Shown piece after piece: positions 17,462 through 26,886 of a stretch of DNA of 35,641 nt. The notes under the pieces were generated by a model. That model was not told the origin of the DNA, did no database searches, and worked only from the letters and a program-made list of their open reading frames with translations. Where the stretch lies: assembly GCA_001672075.1 (NCBI GenBank), contig LJOT01000012.1:1-35641 (forward strand), in the 5' to 3' direction. Each line of letters starts with the position of its first letter. Positions within the stretch are counted from its first letter, which is position 1. The position numbers and the translations under genes are program-made. The DNA comes from Anabaena sp. CRKS33 (lineage in GTDB: Bacteria > Cyanobacteriota > Cyanobacteriia > Cyanobacteriales > Nostocaceae).

Positions 17462-17539
17462 ATCTGTAGCTCCATTTTACCCAAGGTAAATAAATTTTTA
17501 ACTTGACAGTGGTGCTGAACCTATTGACAATTATATAGC

Positions 17540-17578
17540 AGGTGACATTTGACAGATGACAGGTGACAGTTGACAGAG
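17540..17578. repeat. Degenerate short tandem repeat (GGTGACA/TTGACAG type)
   Basis: Successive units reading AGGTGACA, TTTGACAG, ATGACAGG, TGACAGTT and GACAG form a degenerate 7-8 bp tandem array, related to the AGGTGAC units of the larger array at 24701-24788. Confidence 0.6.
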
Positions 17579-17682
17579 TTGAAAAGGTTTTAGTGTCAGG
17601 CTTTTTAGGTCAATTTTGTATCTCGTTCAAGTGCATACCATTATATGTTATTTATGAATCATTTGTCAAAAATTTTAGATAG

Positions 17683-18101
17683 CTAATGCGGAGGAAATAC
17701 TTTACTTAAATGTAGCAATAAATCGGGAAAACAAGGTAAAGATATCACTTGATTTGGTAAAACAATTCGCCTATTTGCATAACCAAATTCACCTTCCCTT
17801 GGGGGTGAGATGATAAATAATTATCATCCCGATTTTTGATGATTGCAAAATCTGGTTCTGGTTCGCTTTTGGGTGGTATGGTAATAGGGGCTTGAGATTG
17901 TAAAGTTCCTCTGTCTCCTATCATTTTAGGAAGTTCCCGCAATAAATTACGTAAACAAGTTTCATGCGCTCTACCTTTTGATACCATTTCTATTAATTCT
18001 CCGTTGATTAATTGAATGTGATCATCTTCTTTGAAAAAGCCGATTTCGGTGAGTTGGTGATATTCTTCTAAAGTAAAACTTTTAACCTGAATGCTAGTCA
18101 T
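17683..18101 (-). pseudogene. Uma2 family gene with internal deletion and frameshift
   Basis: The start is MTSIQVKSFTLEEY at 18101, with AAGGAG (18110-18115) 8 nt upstream; the frame is open further up but lacks family similarity. The N-terminal part reaches EPDFAIIKNRDDNYLSSHP, the second strand of the PD-(D/E)XK core, and then changes to unrelated residues and stops at 17745. In another frame the DNA from about 17800 to 17683 reads GEFGYANRRIVLPN and LPCFPDLLLHLSKVFPP, a normal Uma2 C-terminus. The middle of the gene, including the catalytic Glu strand and the EYWIV region (roughly 40-50 residues), is missing. It is divergent from chlD, 91 bp away. Confidence 0.75.
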
Positions 18102-18192
18102 ATATTTTGCTCCTTGAGGAATTGCCATTACATATATTCTAAAATGTGCCAAGAATTGCTATGCTAGAATCATAGTAACTATTAAGGAAACA

Positions 18193-20214
18193 ATGCGATC
18201 GCCTACTCTTACCCCGACAATGACTGCTTTTCCCTTGGCTGCTGTAGTCGGTCAAGAAGCAATTAAAATAGCTTTGCTGTTGACAGCAGTAGACCCCGTT
18301 TTGGGGGGTGTGGTAATTGCAGGTCGTCGCGGTACTGCTAAATCTGTAATGGCGCGTGCTATCCACGCTTTATTACCACCTATTGAAGTTGTCAAAAATT
18401 CCCTTAGCAACTGTGACCCCAACCATCCAGAAGAATGGGATGATAAGCTCTTAGCTGAACAAAGACAGGAGGTAGAAACGGAAATTATCCCCGCACCTTT
18501 TGTGCAAATTCCCCTGGGTGTGACTGAGGACCGGCTTTTGGGTTCTGTGGATGTGGAACAGTCGGTTAAGCAGGGTGATACAGTATTTCAACCGGGATTA
18601 CTCGCTACAGCTAATCGAGGTGTGCTGTATGTGGATGAAATCAATTTATTAGATGACCAAATTAGTAACCAACTTTTATCGGTATTATCGGACGGACGCA
18701 ACCAAATTGAACGGGAAGGAATTAGTTTTCAACATCCTTGTAAACCGTTGTTTATTGCCACCTATAATCCAGAAGAAGGGGCATTAAGAGAGCATTTACT
18801 TGATAGAATAGCGATCGCATTATCAGCAGACGGAGTTCTGGGTATAGATCAAAGAGTACAGGCAGTTGCACAAGCGATCGCCTATTCCAAATCTCCCACA
18901 GAATTTCTGCAACAATACAGCGAAGACATAGACTCCCTGAAAACCCAAATTATCCTCGCACGGGAATGGCTAAAAGAAGTCACCATTACCCCAGAACAAA
19001 TTACCTACCTCGTCAATGAAGCCATTCGCGGGGGTGTGGAAGGACATCGTGCAGAACTATTTGCAGTGCGTGTAGCCAAAGCCGCAGCAGCTTTAGAAGG
19101 ACGTAATACCGTAACAGCGGATGATTTACGTCGCGCTGTGGAATTGGTCATAGTTCCCAGAACCACGATAATCCAAACACCACCCCCAGACCAACCACCA
19201 CCCCCACCACCCCCACCACCAGAAAATCAAGAGGAGTCAGAACAAGAAGAAGAACAGGAAGAAGAACAGGAAGAGGAAAAAGAAGAAGACCAAGAACAGC
19301 AAGAACCTCCAGACATTCCCGAAGAATTTATTTTTGACCCAGAAGGGGTAATTCTTGACCCAGAAGTGCTTTATTTTACTCAAATGGCACAACGTCAAGG
19401 TAAATCGGGAAGTCGCAGTATTATCTTCTCAGACGACCGGGGACGGTATATCAAGCCAATGATTCCCAAAGGTAAAGCCCGACGCATCGCCGTAGATGCC
19501 ACATTGCGAGCCGCAGCCCCGTATCAAAAAGCACGCCGAGCTAGACAGCCAGATAAAAAAGTCATTGTTGAACAGGGAGATATTCGTTCTAAGCGGTTAG
19601 TGAGAAAAGCGGGCGCTTTGGTCGTATTTGTTGTAGATGCTTCTGGTTCAATGGCTTTAAATAGGATGCAATCTGCTAAGGGTGCAGTCATGCAGCTTTT
19701 AACAGAAGCCTATCAAAATCGTGACCAAGTATCTTTAATCCCCTTTAGAGGAGAACAAGCCGAAGTATTATTACCTCCTACCCGTTCCATTGCTTTAGCT
19801 AAAAATAGGTTAGAAAGATTACCCTGTGGTGGTGGTTCTCCCTTAGCACATGGTTTAACTCAAGCTGTGCGGGTGGGGATAAATGCCCAAATGGGTGGCG
19901 ATATTGGGCAGGTTGTTATCGTAGCAATTACTGATGGACGCGGTAATATTCCTTTGGCTCGTTCTTTAGGTGAACCCATAGAACCGGGAGAAAAACCAGA
20001 TATCAAAGCCGAATTATTAGACATTGCAGCCAGAATTAGGGCTTCGGGAATGCAATTGTTAGTCATTGATACGGAAAGTAAATTTGTATCAACTGGCTTT
20101 GCCAAGGAATTGTCAAAAACCGCTGGAGGTAAGTATTATCATTTACCGAAAGCCACCGATAAAGCGATCGCTGCCATGACTAGAGGTGCTATAGCTGACA
20201 TGAAGGCAAAGTAA
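18193..20214 (+). CDS. chlD: Magnesium chelatase subunit D
   Basis: ChlD is part of the ChlI/ChlD/ChlH chelatase that inserts magnesium into protoporphyrin IX, the first committed step of chlorophyll synthesis. The 673 residues show an N-terminal AAA+ domain ([21 protein letters not shown] at 44-51; [11 protein letters not shown]), a proline run followed by a Glu/Gln-rich acidic linker (about 333-376), and a C-terminal integrin-I domain with the MIDAS motif DASGSM (Asp482, Ser484, Ser486) and GGSPLAHGL. Length is normal for the family. A HIP1 octamer (18195-18202) overlaps the start codon; Met10 is an alternative start. It stands alone, 17 kb from chlB. Confidence 0.97.
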   Translation: MRSPTLTPTMTAFPLAAVVGQEAIKIALLLTAVDPVLGGVVIAGRRGTAKSVMARAIHALLPPIEVVKNSLSNCDPNHPEEWDDKLLAEQRQEVETEIIPAPFVQIPLGVTEDRLLGSVDVEQSVKQGDTVFQPGLLATANRGVLYVDEINLLDDQISNQLLSVLSDGRNQIEREGISFQHPCKPLFIATYNPEEGALREHLLDRIAIALSADGVLGIDQRVQAVAQAIAYSKSPTEFLQQYSEDIDSLKTQIILAREWLKEVTITPEQITYLVNEAIRGGVEGHRAELFAVRVAKAAAALEGRNTVTADDLRRAVELVIVPRTTIIQTPPPDQPPPPPPPPPENQEESEQEEEQEEEQEEEKEEDQEQQEPPDIPEEFIFDPEGVILDPEVLYFTQMAQRQGKSGSRSIIFSDDRGRYIKPMIPKGKARRIAVDATLRAAAPYQKARRARQPDKKVIVEQGDIRSKRLVRKAGALVVFVVDASGSMALNRMQSAKGAVMQLLTEAYQNRDQVSLIPFRGEQAEVLLPPTRSIALAKNRLERLPCGGGSPLAHGLTQAVRVGINAQMGGDIGQVVIVAITDGRGNIPLARSLGEPIEPGEKPDIKAELLDIAARIRASGMQLLVIDTESKFVSTGFAKELSKTAGGKYYHLPKATDKAIAAMTRGAIADMKAK

Positions 20215-20626
20215 ATTAACGTAAATAAACCAGTGGTAGTTTTGTTATATCAGTTGTTTGTAGTCAGGGCTTTAGCCCTGATAAAGGGGTTTTCATTCTC
20301 GAAAATTTAGCCGAAGAAATAGCAAAATTTTTACTTTTATCCCGTATTCCGCACTTAATTTTCCAATATGCGAATATTTCTCTAATTTGATTTTTTATTG
20401 TTTTTAACAATACATATTTTATTAAATATTTTCAGTTTAAATACTTAATTATTTAACCATTATTCAGAATAATTGTTGAAAAGGCTCACACTACATGATA
20501 AAGTACGGAATGTCGGTTTTCAAACACCCTCTCAGCCATACCTCCACAACTCGGCTTTTCTGACCAACGTAGCCAACCACTAATCGCGTTATGATAATAG
20601 ATAGTCTGCTTGTAAATTATGATTGA
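20215..20626. other. Intergenic region between chlD and the helicase gene
   Basis: The region holds the short palindrome at 20265-20280. The rest is AT-rich (20330-20470) and then mixed DNA that must include the helicase promoter. No coding sequence or RNA gene was recognised. Confidence 0.5.
20265..20280. repeat. Palindrome around GGGCTTTAGCCC
   Basis: CAGGGC-TTTA-GCCCTG is a perfect 6-bp inverted repeat with a 4-nt loop, 50 bp after chlD. No T-run follows, so it is a poor intrinsic terminator. A similar palindrome with the opposite loop lies at 28553-28570, so this is a dispersed repeat type. Confidence 0.6.
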
Positions 20627-23308
20627 GTGAATTATTCTGCCCCTGCTAATGACATTGACCTCAAGTCAATCTTCCCCTTTGAATTAGATCAATTTCAGAA
20701 GGAAGCTATTTCTTCCCTAAATGCTGACCGTTCAGTAGTGGTCTGTGCACCCACAGGTTCAGGAAAGACCTTAATTGGGGAATACGCTATCTATCGTGCC
20801 TTATCTCGCGGGAAAAGGGTATTTTACACCACTCCCCTCAAGGCGTTATCTAATCAAAAACTGCGGGACTTCCGCGAAAAGTTTGGCTTTGATCAAGTTG
20901 GACTCCTGACGGGAGACGCTTCCATTCATCGAGACGCGCCAATTTTGGTGATGACCACGGAAATTTTCCGTAATATGCTCTATGGCACGCCCATAGGTCA
21001 AATTGGCATCTCCTTGACAGATGTTGAGGCTGTAGTGTTAGATGAGTGCCACTACATGAATGATCGCCAACGGGGTACAGTATGGGAGGAATCCATTATT
21101 TACTGTCCCCGCTCTATCCAACTTGTAGCACTTTCTGCTACCGTTGCCAACAGTGATCAACTCACCAGTTGGTTAAATCATGTTCATGGTCCAACAGACC
21201 TAATTTACTCCGATTTTCGCCCCGTTCCCCTAGAATTTAACTTCTGTAATCCCAAGGGTCTATTTCCGTTATTAAATGAAACTAATACCAAAATTAACCC
21301 CCGCTTGGTAAAACGGGCTAAAAAGGGATATTGGGAAAAGGGTAAAGCTGGAAGACCAGAAGCACCGGGCATTATTTATACCCTAAACCAACTACAAGAA
21401 CGGGATATGCTACCGGCAATTTACTTTATTTTCAGTCGTCGAGGCTGTGATAAAGCGGTTGAAGAAGTTGGTGATTTATGGTTAGTAAATAATGATGAGT
21501 CTCAAATTTTACGCCATCAAATTGATGAGTTTTTACGTAAGAATCCCGAAGCTGCCCGGACTGGACAAGTTGCCCCATTATACAGAGGAATTGCCGCTCA
21601 CCATGCGGGTATCTTACCAGCTTGGAAAGGATTAGTCGAAGAACTCTTTCAACAGGGATTAATTAAAGTAGTATTCGCTACGGAAACCTTGGCAGCGGGA
21701 ATTAATATGCCTGCAAGAACTACAGTAATTTCTACCTTATCTAAGCGGACTGATAACGGACATCGCTTACTCAATGCTTCGGAATTTTTGCAAATGGCAG
21801 GCCGCGCTGGTCGTCGGGGGATGGATCTACAAGGTTATGTAGTGACATTGCAAACCCCCTTTGAAGGGGCTAAGGAAGCATCTTATTTAGCTACATCTAA
21901 GGCTGATCCTCTTGTAAGTCAGTTTACACCCAGCTACGGCATGGTCTTGAATCTCTTGCAAACTCATACCATAGAAAAAGCCAGAGAACTGATAGAACGC
22001 AGTTTTGGACAATATATGTCTAATTTGCATCTAAAACCAGATTTTGAAGAATTAGGGCAATTTAAAGCTGAATTAGAGCAAATTCAACGACAACTGGCGG
22101 CTATTGATGAAAATGAATTAATGGTGTATGAAAAATTGCGTCAAAGATTGAAAGTAGAACGGCAAATTTTCAAAACATTGCAAGAACAAGCACAGGAGGA
22201 CAGAAAAGCCCAATTGGCAATGATGCTAGATTTTGCCATATCTGGGACTATGTTGAGTCTCCAAGACAGAAGTTCCATGTCACCTTTACCGATAACAGTA
22301 GTATTAATTGATAAGGCTGTGAGTGCTGGTGAAATCTCTTACTTTGTCTGCTTGGGGCAAAATAATCGTTGGTATGTAGCAACTTCAGCAGATATATTAG
22401 ATATGTATGCAGAAATGCCACGGGTAGAAGTACCAGATGATATGATCCCACCTTCAGAATTGAGCTTAAAAAGAGGACATTCTATACGTGGTGATGAAAG
22501 CACAATTGCTATTGCTCAAAGCATACCTAACCCGGAAGAATTTAATCATCTACCAACAGAAGTAAGAGAACAACTTAGCCGCTTAACCGCTGTTCAAGAA
22601 CAGTTAGAAAATCATCCCATCTATAAATCGGGTAATATTGCCAAAATATTTAAAAATAGGGCGCGTTGTGTTGAATTAGAGGCAGAAATCGAACATTTAG
22701 AAGAGCAAATATCATTACAATCCCAAAGATACTGGGAGGAATTTCTTTGTTTAATTGAAATTTTGCAGTCATTTAAATGTTTAGATAATTTAATACCCAC
22801 AAAATTAGGAGAGATTGCGGCGGCCATTCGCGGTGAAAATGAGTTATGGTTAGGTTTAGTTTTAGCCAGTGGGGAATTAGACAATATTGGTCCCCATAAC
22901 TTAGCAGCAGTAGTAGCGGCTTTAGTGACTGAAAGCCCCCGTCCAGATACTAAAGTTGACTTTAATCTATCCACGGAAGCGGATACAGCTTGGTTAGCAT
23001 TGCAACCTATTCGCCGTTCTGTGTTAAAAGTACAGTATCGTCATGGTGTGGCTTTACCAGTAGGCTTAGAAACTCGCTTTATTAGCTTGATTTCCTTGGT
23101 GGAACAGTGGGCGCTAGGAGTAGAGTGGAAGGTATTATGTGAGAAAACCACTTTAGACGAAGGGGACGTAGTGCGAATTTTACGCCGAACCCTGGATCTA
23201 TTATCCCAGATTCCTCATGTGCCTAATTTACCAGATGTATTGCGGCGTAATGCTCAACGGGCTATGCAGTTAATTGATAGATTCCCTGTGAATGAAGCAA
23301 TGGAGTAA
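20627..23308 (+). CDS. Ski2/Mtr4-like DExH-box RNA helicase
   Basis: The 893-residue protein is a superfamily-2 RNA helicase of the Ski2-like type found in all cyanobacteria and, as ISE2, in plant chloroplasts. Motifs: APTGSGKT (41-48, Walker A), TTPLKALSNQK (Ia), DECH at 139-142, ALSATVAN (III), FATETLAAGINMPART (V) and QMAGRAGRRGMD (VI, from Gln389). A coiled-coil region (about 470-520) and a DSHCT-like C-terminal domain complete the layout. It probably unwinds structured RNA in processing or decay. The start is GTG at 20627; the ATG just upstream (20619) is out of frame and meets a stop at once. No co-transcribed partner is evident. Confidence 0.92.
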   Translation: MNYSAPANDIDLKSIFPFELDQFQKEAISSLNADRSVVVCAPTGSGKTLIGEYAIYRALSRGKRVFYTTPLKALSNQKLRDFREKFGFDQVGLLTGDASIHRDAPILVMTTEIFRNMLYGTPIGQIGISLTDVEAVVLDECHYMNDRQRGTVWEESIIYCPRSIQLVALSATVANSDQLTSWLNHVHGPTDLIYSDFRPVPLEFNFCNPKGLFPLLNETNTKINPRLVKRAKKGYWEKGKAGRPEAPGIIYTLNQLQERDMLPAIYFIFSRRGCDKAVEEVGDLWLVNNDESQILRHQIDEFLRKNPEAARTGQVAPLYRGIAAHHAGILPAWKGLVEELFQQGLIKVVFATETLAAGINMPARTTVISTLSKRTDNGHRLLNASEFLQMAGRAGRRGMDLQGYVVTLQTPFEGAKEASYLATSKADPLVSQFTPSYGMVLNLLQTHTIEKARELIERSFGQYMSNLHLKPDFEELGQFKAELEQIQRQLAAIDENELMVYEKLRQRLKVERQIFKTLQEQAQEDRKAQLAMMLDFAISGTMLSLQDRSSMSPLPITVVLIDKAVSAGEISYFVCLGQNNRWYVATSADILDMYAEMPRVEVPDDMIPPSELSLKRGHSIRGDESTIAIAQSIPNPEEFNHLPTEVREQLSRLTAVQEQLENHPIYKSGNIAKIFKNRARCVELEAEIEHLEEQISLQSQRYWEEFLCLIEILQSFKCLDNLIPTKLGEIAAAIRGENELWLGLVLASGELDNIGPHNLAAVVAALVTESPRPDTKVDFNLSTEADTAWLALQPIRRSVLKVQYRHGVALPVGLETRFISLISLVEQWALGVEWKVLCEKTTLDEGDVVRILRRTLDLLSQIPHVPNLPDVLRRNAQRAMQLIDRFPVNEAME

Positions 23309-23651
23309 ATCGGAAACAGGAAACAGGGAATAGGTAACAGGTAACAGGGAACAGGGAATAGGGAATAGGGAATAAATTGGTTTGTACTTTATTAGATTGG
23401 GAAAGGCTATATTTTACTACTTATTATTAATTACAATTATTTTTAATTAAAGTAAAATACGCATAAGCGCAAGAATAGACACACTAGGAAATTTTTCCCG
23501 CCCAGATACTTAGTTACCTTTAATCAGGAAAATTCAAGATCTCCAACTCTGCGACTTTGCGGCTACCCTTCGGGATCTCTAAGAAAGATGGCGCGAAACA
23601 TAATTTATACTACCACTAGAAAATCCCTCTTCGTCTAAATAGTAACTAAAA
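23309..23651. other. Repeat-containing gap between convergent genes
   Basis: This 343-bp space between the ends of the helicase and dihydrouridine synthase genes starts with the tandem repeat at 23312-23374. At 23545-23600 it has a GCGACTTTGCGG / CCCTTCGGGATC stretch of the kind seen in scattered cyanobacterial repeats. I see no gene in it. Confidence 0.5.
23312..23374. repeat. Heptanucleotide tandem repeat (GGGAATA/GGTAACA/GGGAACA)
   Basis: Roughly nine 7-bp units begin right after the helicase stop: GGAAACA, GGAAACA, GGGAATA, GGTAACA, GGTAACA, GGGAACA and then three GGGAATA. This fits the short tandemly repeated repetitive (STRR) sequences known from heterocystous cyanobacteria and is related to the array at 24701-24788. 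Confidence 0.8.
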
Positions 23652-24650
23652 TTACCCGCTTAATGATGGTACTAAAGCCAAAGTTTTCGTCTCAGCCAGG
23701 AGAAAGCGATCGCAGATAGTAAATAATTCTACCTCTGTTTGTGCTTGTCGCATCATGCGGAGGAAATAACCATCAGTATCAACACTTAAAGCAATGTAGT
23801 TAAGAAACATTTTCAGATAGCCGACCCGCGCTCGTTCTGGCATAGTTGACGCTGTGGGAGTTTGCCACAAACGGTCAATATAATTACGTACTTTGACCAA
23901 AGAAACTGGTATAATAGTTTGTCCTGCTAAAGCCTGACGAATTTGATCAAACAACCAGGGATTGCCGATAGCCCAACGTCCCACCATAACACCCGCTGCA
24001 CCAGTTTGAGAAAGCACTTCCATAGCAGTCGTAGCCGAGTTAATGTTACCATTAGCCAGCACTGGACAATCAACCCGTTTGACGGCTTCAGCAATTAAAT
24101 CATATTTTACTACCCCGTGGTACATATCTTTGACTGTGCGACCGTGTAGACTCAATAAATCAATGTTTTGACGGGCAATTATATCGAGTATTTTATAAAA
24201 GTTATCCGTATTTTCAAAGCCTACGCGCATTTTAACGGTTAAGGGACGGTCATTGACAACAAATCTTAGTTCCGCTAAAATCCGCTCTACTTTTTCTGGT
24301 TCTCGTAGTAATCCACCTCCTACATTTTTACGATAGATTCTCGGTGCTGGACAGCCCATATTGAAATCTATTCCCGCAGTATTATATTTACAGAGTTCTT
24401 TTGCTGTTCTTGCTAAGTCGGGAACACTTTCCCCAATCATTTGTGCAAAAACTGGGCGACCTGTATCATTTTCGGTGATTGCGGCCAAAATTTTAGGGTT
24501 GAGTCGTGAGGTATCATTTACGCGAAAATACTCGGTAAAATAGTAATCAGGACTACCGTAATGGGCGATGACTTTCATAAACCAGAGATTTGTCACGTCT
24601 TGCATTGGCGCAAGGGCAGTGAGTGGTATTCCTTTTTGAATTAGAGACAT
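23652..24650 (-). CDS. tRNA-dihydrouridine synthase family protein
   Basis: This FMN-dependent enzyme reduces specific uridines in tRNA to dihydrouridine using NADPH. The 332-residue protein starts with the usual PLTALAPMQDVT, which contributes to the flavin site. It has the catalytic cysteine in NMGCPAP (Cys100) followed by RKNVGGGLLR, then TVKMRVG, LHGRTVKDMYHG, ANGNINSA and GVMVGRWAIGNPW, the phosphate-binding end of the TIM barrel. The helical C-terminal domain is present, so it seems complete. I would not choose between Dus subfamilies by eye. It stands between convergent repeats and the STRR array. Confidence 0.92.
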   Translation of the reverse strand: MSLIQKGIPLTALAPMQDVTNLWFMKVIAHYGSPDYYFTEYFRVNDTSRLNPKILAAITENDTGRPVFAQMIGESVPDLARTAKELCKYNTAGIDFNMGCPAPRIYRKNVGGGLLREPEKVERILAELRFVVNDRPLTVKMRVGFENTDNFYKILDIIARQNIDLLSLHGRTVKDMYHGVVKYDLIAEAVKRVDCPVLANGNINSATTAMEVLSQTGAAGVMVGRWAIGNPWLFDQIRQALAGQTIIPVSLVKVRNYIDRLWQTPTASTMPERARVGYLKMFLNYIALSVDTDGYFLRMMRQAQTEVELFTICDRFLLAETKTLALVPSLSG

Positions 24651-24700
24651 AGAGATAGGTAACTTTTAATAAGGCATAACTGGAGCAAATAATTGTTTAT

Positions 24701-24788
24701 AGGGAACAGGGAACAGGGAACAGGGAACAGGGAACAGGTGACAGGGAACAGGGAACAGGGAACAGGTGACAGGGAACAGGGAACAGGG
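24701..24788. repeat. Heptanucleotide STRR array (AGGGAAC with AGGTGAC variants)
   Basis: Twelve 7-bp units plus a partial one are arranged as five AGGGAAC, one AGGTGAC, three AGGGAAC, one AGGTGAC, two AGGGAAC and AGGG. The variant units recur in a spaced pattern, suggesting block duplication. It lies about 50 bp upstream of the dihydrouridine synthase start, outside any gene. Confidence 0.9.
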
Positions 24789-24836
24789 CAACTTTACTTT
24801 TCGTTACTTATGTCGGGTTTTTTCCGTTCACTTACT

Positions 24837-24880
24837 TAGATACAAATTAGATACAAATTAGATACAAATTAGATACAAAT
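24837..24880. repeat. Perfect 11-bp tandem repeat, four copies
   Basis: TAGATACAAAT is repeated four times without change, ending 5 bp before the stop codon of the TPR gene at 24886. It is unrelated to the heptanucleotide array 48 bp away. Confidence 0.9.
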
Positions 24881-24885
24881 TTCAA

Positions 24886-26751
24886 TTACATATCTTCTTG
24901 ATATTTTACCAGCAATGGGGAAATATAATCATAGCCGTCAATACCAATAATGGCGATCATTTTTTGGCGATTTTGTTGTAGTAATAATTGGAATTTATCT
25001 ATACCAATTTGTCCTTTAATAATATTTAGTAAACTAGCTGGTTTTTGCCATTCTTGAGATGCAATTTGATCTAAAAGATACATTCCTAAACTACCATTGT
25101 AAACTGCCTTTTCATAATTAGCAAGATGATAATTAGCTTCGGCTAAATATGCTAAATTTCTGCCTTGCAAATACAAATCACCGGCAATTTGAGCAGTTTT
25201 GAAGGCATTTTCTAAATATTTAATTGCGGTTGGGTATTGTGCGGTAATTAAATAGGCAATACCTAAACTACTAAAACATAAAGCTTGACTTTGTAAATCA
25301 CCTAATTTTTCTGCTAATTTTAACCCTTGTCCTAAATAGTTAATTGCAGTTTCATAAACTTCTGGTTCACTAATGTCTGTTTCTTTAGCTTGCATGACTT
25401 CGCTATAACCTAAGTTTACTAAAGCGTTAGCTTCCCCAGTTTTATCTCCTGTTTGTCTGCTATAAATTAATGCCCGTTGACTATAATTAATGGCTTCGCT
25501 ATAATTTTGTTGTTGCACATAGGTGCGACTGAGGTGATTAAGATTAGCAATTTCGCAGATTTTATCACCCGCATTTCTAGCTATTTCTAGAGCTTGTTGA
25601 TGAAAATTGAGAGAACGATCATATCTGCCTAAACCGCGCTGGGAATAACCCAATAAGGTCAAAATCCGAGCTTTTTCTTGAGTACCTGCGGCCGAACGCA
25701 AGGGGGCATCTAAATAATCTAAAGCATCACGTAAATAACTACCAGAAAATGAGGCAAAAATCCCTCCATATAGGGGAAAATAAGGGCATTGGGCAAAATT
25801 TCGCAAAATTTGTAGCATGATTTGAGCAGCAGCATTACTATATTTTACTGCTTGATTTTCAAAACCATTTGCTAATTGACTCCAAATTACTGCAAAGGTT
25901 AAAAATGTGGAAATAGATAATTTAGGTCCGGCTTGAATATCATAAGCTTGTTGATAACGAAGCGCTCCGTAGGAATCAAACCAAGTAATTAAACCTCTTT
26001 GTAAAAACTGTAAAACTATTGTTAATTCTACCCAATTACTTAAACTCATTCCCTGTTGTTTTTGGGCAAATTCTAAAGCTGATTGTTCTACTGCTAGAGT
26101 CCGAAAAAATACTTGGGGAATTTCGCTATTGACTACTTTAGCCCAACTTGCCCAAGGACTATTTTCTCCGGGTAAACCCCCAAATCCTAAAGTATTATTT
26201 TGTTCATACATCCAATTAAGTAAATTTGTCTGTATTCTTTGCCAAGAGGCTATACCATGGCTAATACCCTCAGCAATTTGCCCAAAATCTTCATTAGCAC
26301 TTGCAAATTGTTGTAAAGACTTGGCTAACTGTTGCAGTTGGGATAAATTTAATGGATACTTTTGATTAGGATCAATAGCTCGTAATAAAGCTGTTAATCT
26401 CTCATCTGCCGTGGCTGTGGTAATTTCCCGCATAGATAAAGATATGGCTTCAGTGGCTTTATTTTGTTCTTGCCACCGTTGCCATTGAGTTTGAATCGTT
26501 TTAGCAGCGCGTAAACTTCGGGTAGCCTTGGCTTTTTTTAGTTCATCCGTTTCCGAATCTACTTGAGATTGTATAATATTGAGGCGATCGCTCAAAACTA
26601 ACTCAAATACTTCCCCAGTTCCAGAAGTAATACCCTTGAGCAACATTTGATAAACCTGCTCTACAGAGCTAATCTTACCCTTGAGAGTGGTTTGGATAAT
26701 GTCATCAATTAAAGTCAGATATTGATCACGTAATGGTAGAGAATTTGACAC
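24886..26751 (-). CDS. Tetratricopeptide-repeat protein
   Basis: The 621-residue protein has an N-terminal helical domain with a charged stretch (about 70-100, KKAKATRSLRAAKTIQTQ), a middle helical region rich in glutamine and leucine, and about five TPR units from residue 350 to 560 (for example LTLLGYSQRGLGRYDRSLNF and LGIAYLITAQYPTAIKYL). No signal peptide, membrane segment or enzyme motif is visible. TPR proteins of this layout are common scaffold proteins in cyanobacteria. It follows the serine hydrolase gene on the same strand, 135 bp downstream, so co-transcription is possible but not evident. Confidence 0.8.
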   Translation of the reverse strand: MSNSLPLRDQYLTLIDDIIQTTLKGKISSVEQVYQMLLKGITSGTGEVFELVLSDRLNIIQSQVDSETDELKKAKATRSLRAAKTIQTQWQRWQEQNKATEAISLSMREITTATADERLTALLRAIDPNQKYPLNLSQLQQLAKSLQQFASANEDFGQIAEGISHGIASWQRIQTNLLNWMYEQNNTLGFGGLPGENSPWASWAKVVNSEIPQVFFRTLAVEQSALEFAQKQQGMSLSNWVELTIVLQFLQRGLITWFDSYGALRYQQAYDIQAGPKLSISTFLTFAVIWSQLANGFENQAVKYSNAAAQIMLQILRNFAQCPYFPLYGGIFASFSGSYLRDALDYLDAPLRSAAGTQEKARILTLLGYSQRGLGRYDRSLNFHQQALEIARNAGDKICEIANLNHLSRTYVQQQNYSEAINYSQRALIYSRQTGDKTGEANALVNLGYSEVMQAKETDISEPEVYETAINYLGQGLKLAEKLGDLQSQALCFSSLGIAYLITAQYPTAIKYLENAFKTAQIAGDLYLQGRNLAYLAEANYHLANYEKAVYNGSLGMYLLDQIASQEWQKPASLLNIIKGQIGIDKFQLLLQQNRQKMIAIIGIDGYDYISPLLVKYQEDM

Positions 26752-26886
26752 TTTAGCTAATTGTAGCTGTAGCAGCTTTAAGTATGGGGAATTAGAAGCA
26801 ACTAAAAATCATTCAGGAGTCATTATAGCATTTCCTAATCCACCAATGGAAAAATTTATCTGTGTTTATCTGTCGTTAATTCCTGG

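Noticed and set aside
18139..18366. 75-codon minus-strand frame over the chlD start
   Set aside because: Antisense to the conserved chlD N-terminus, low-complexity composition, no family signal.
20265..20280. Intrinsic terminator of chlD
   Set aside because: The stem is only 6 bp and no T-run follows; a dispersed palindrome fits better.
24701..24788. CRISPR-like array
   Set aside because: The units are 7 bp and continuous without unique spacers; it is an STRR tandem repeat and no cas genes are present.
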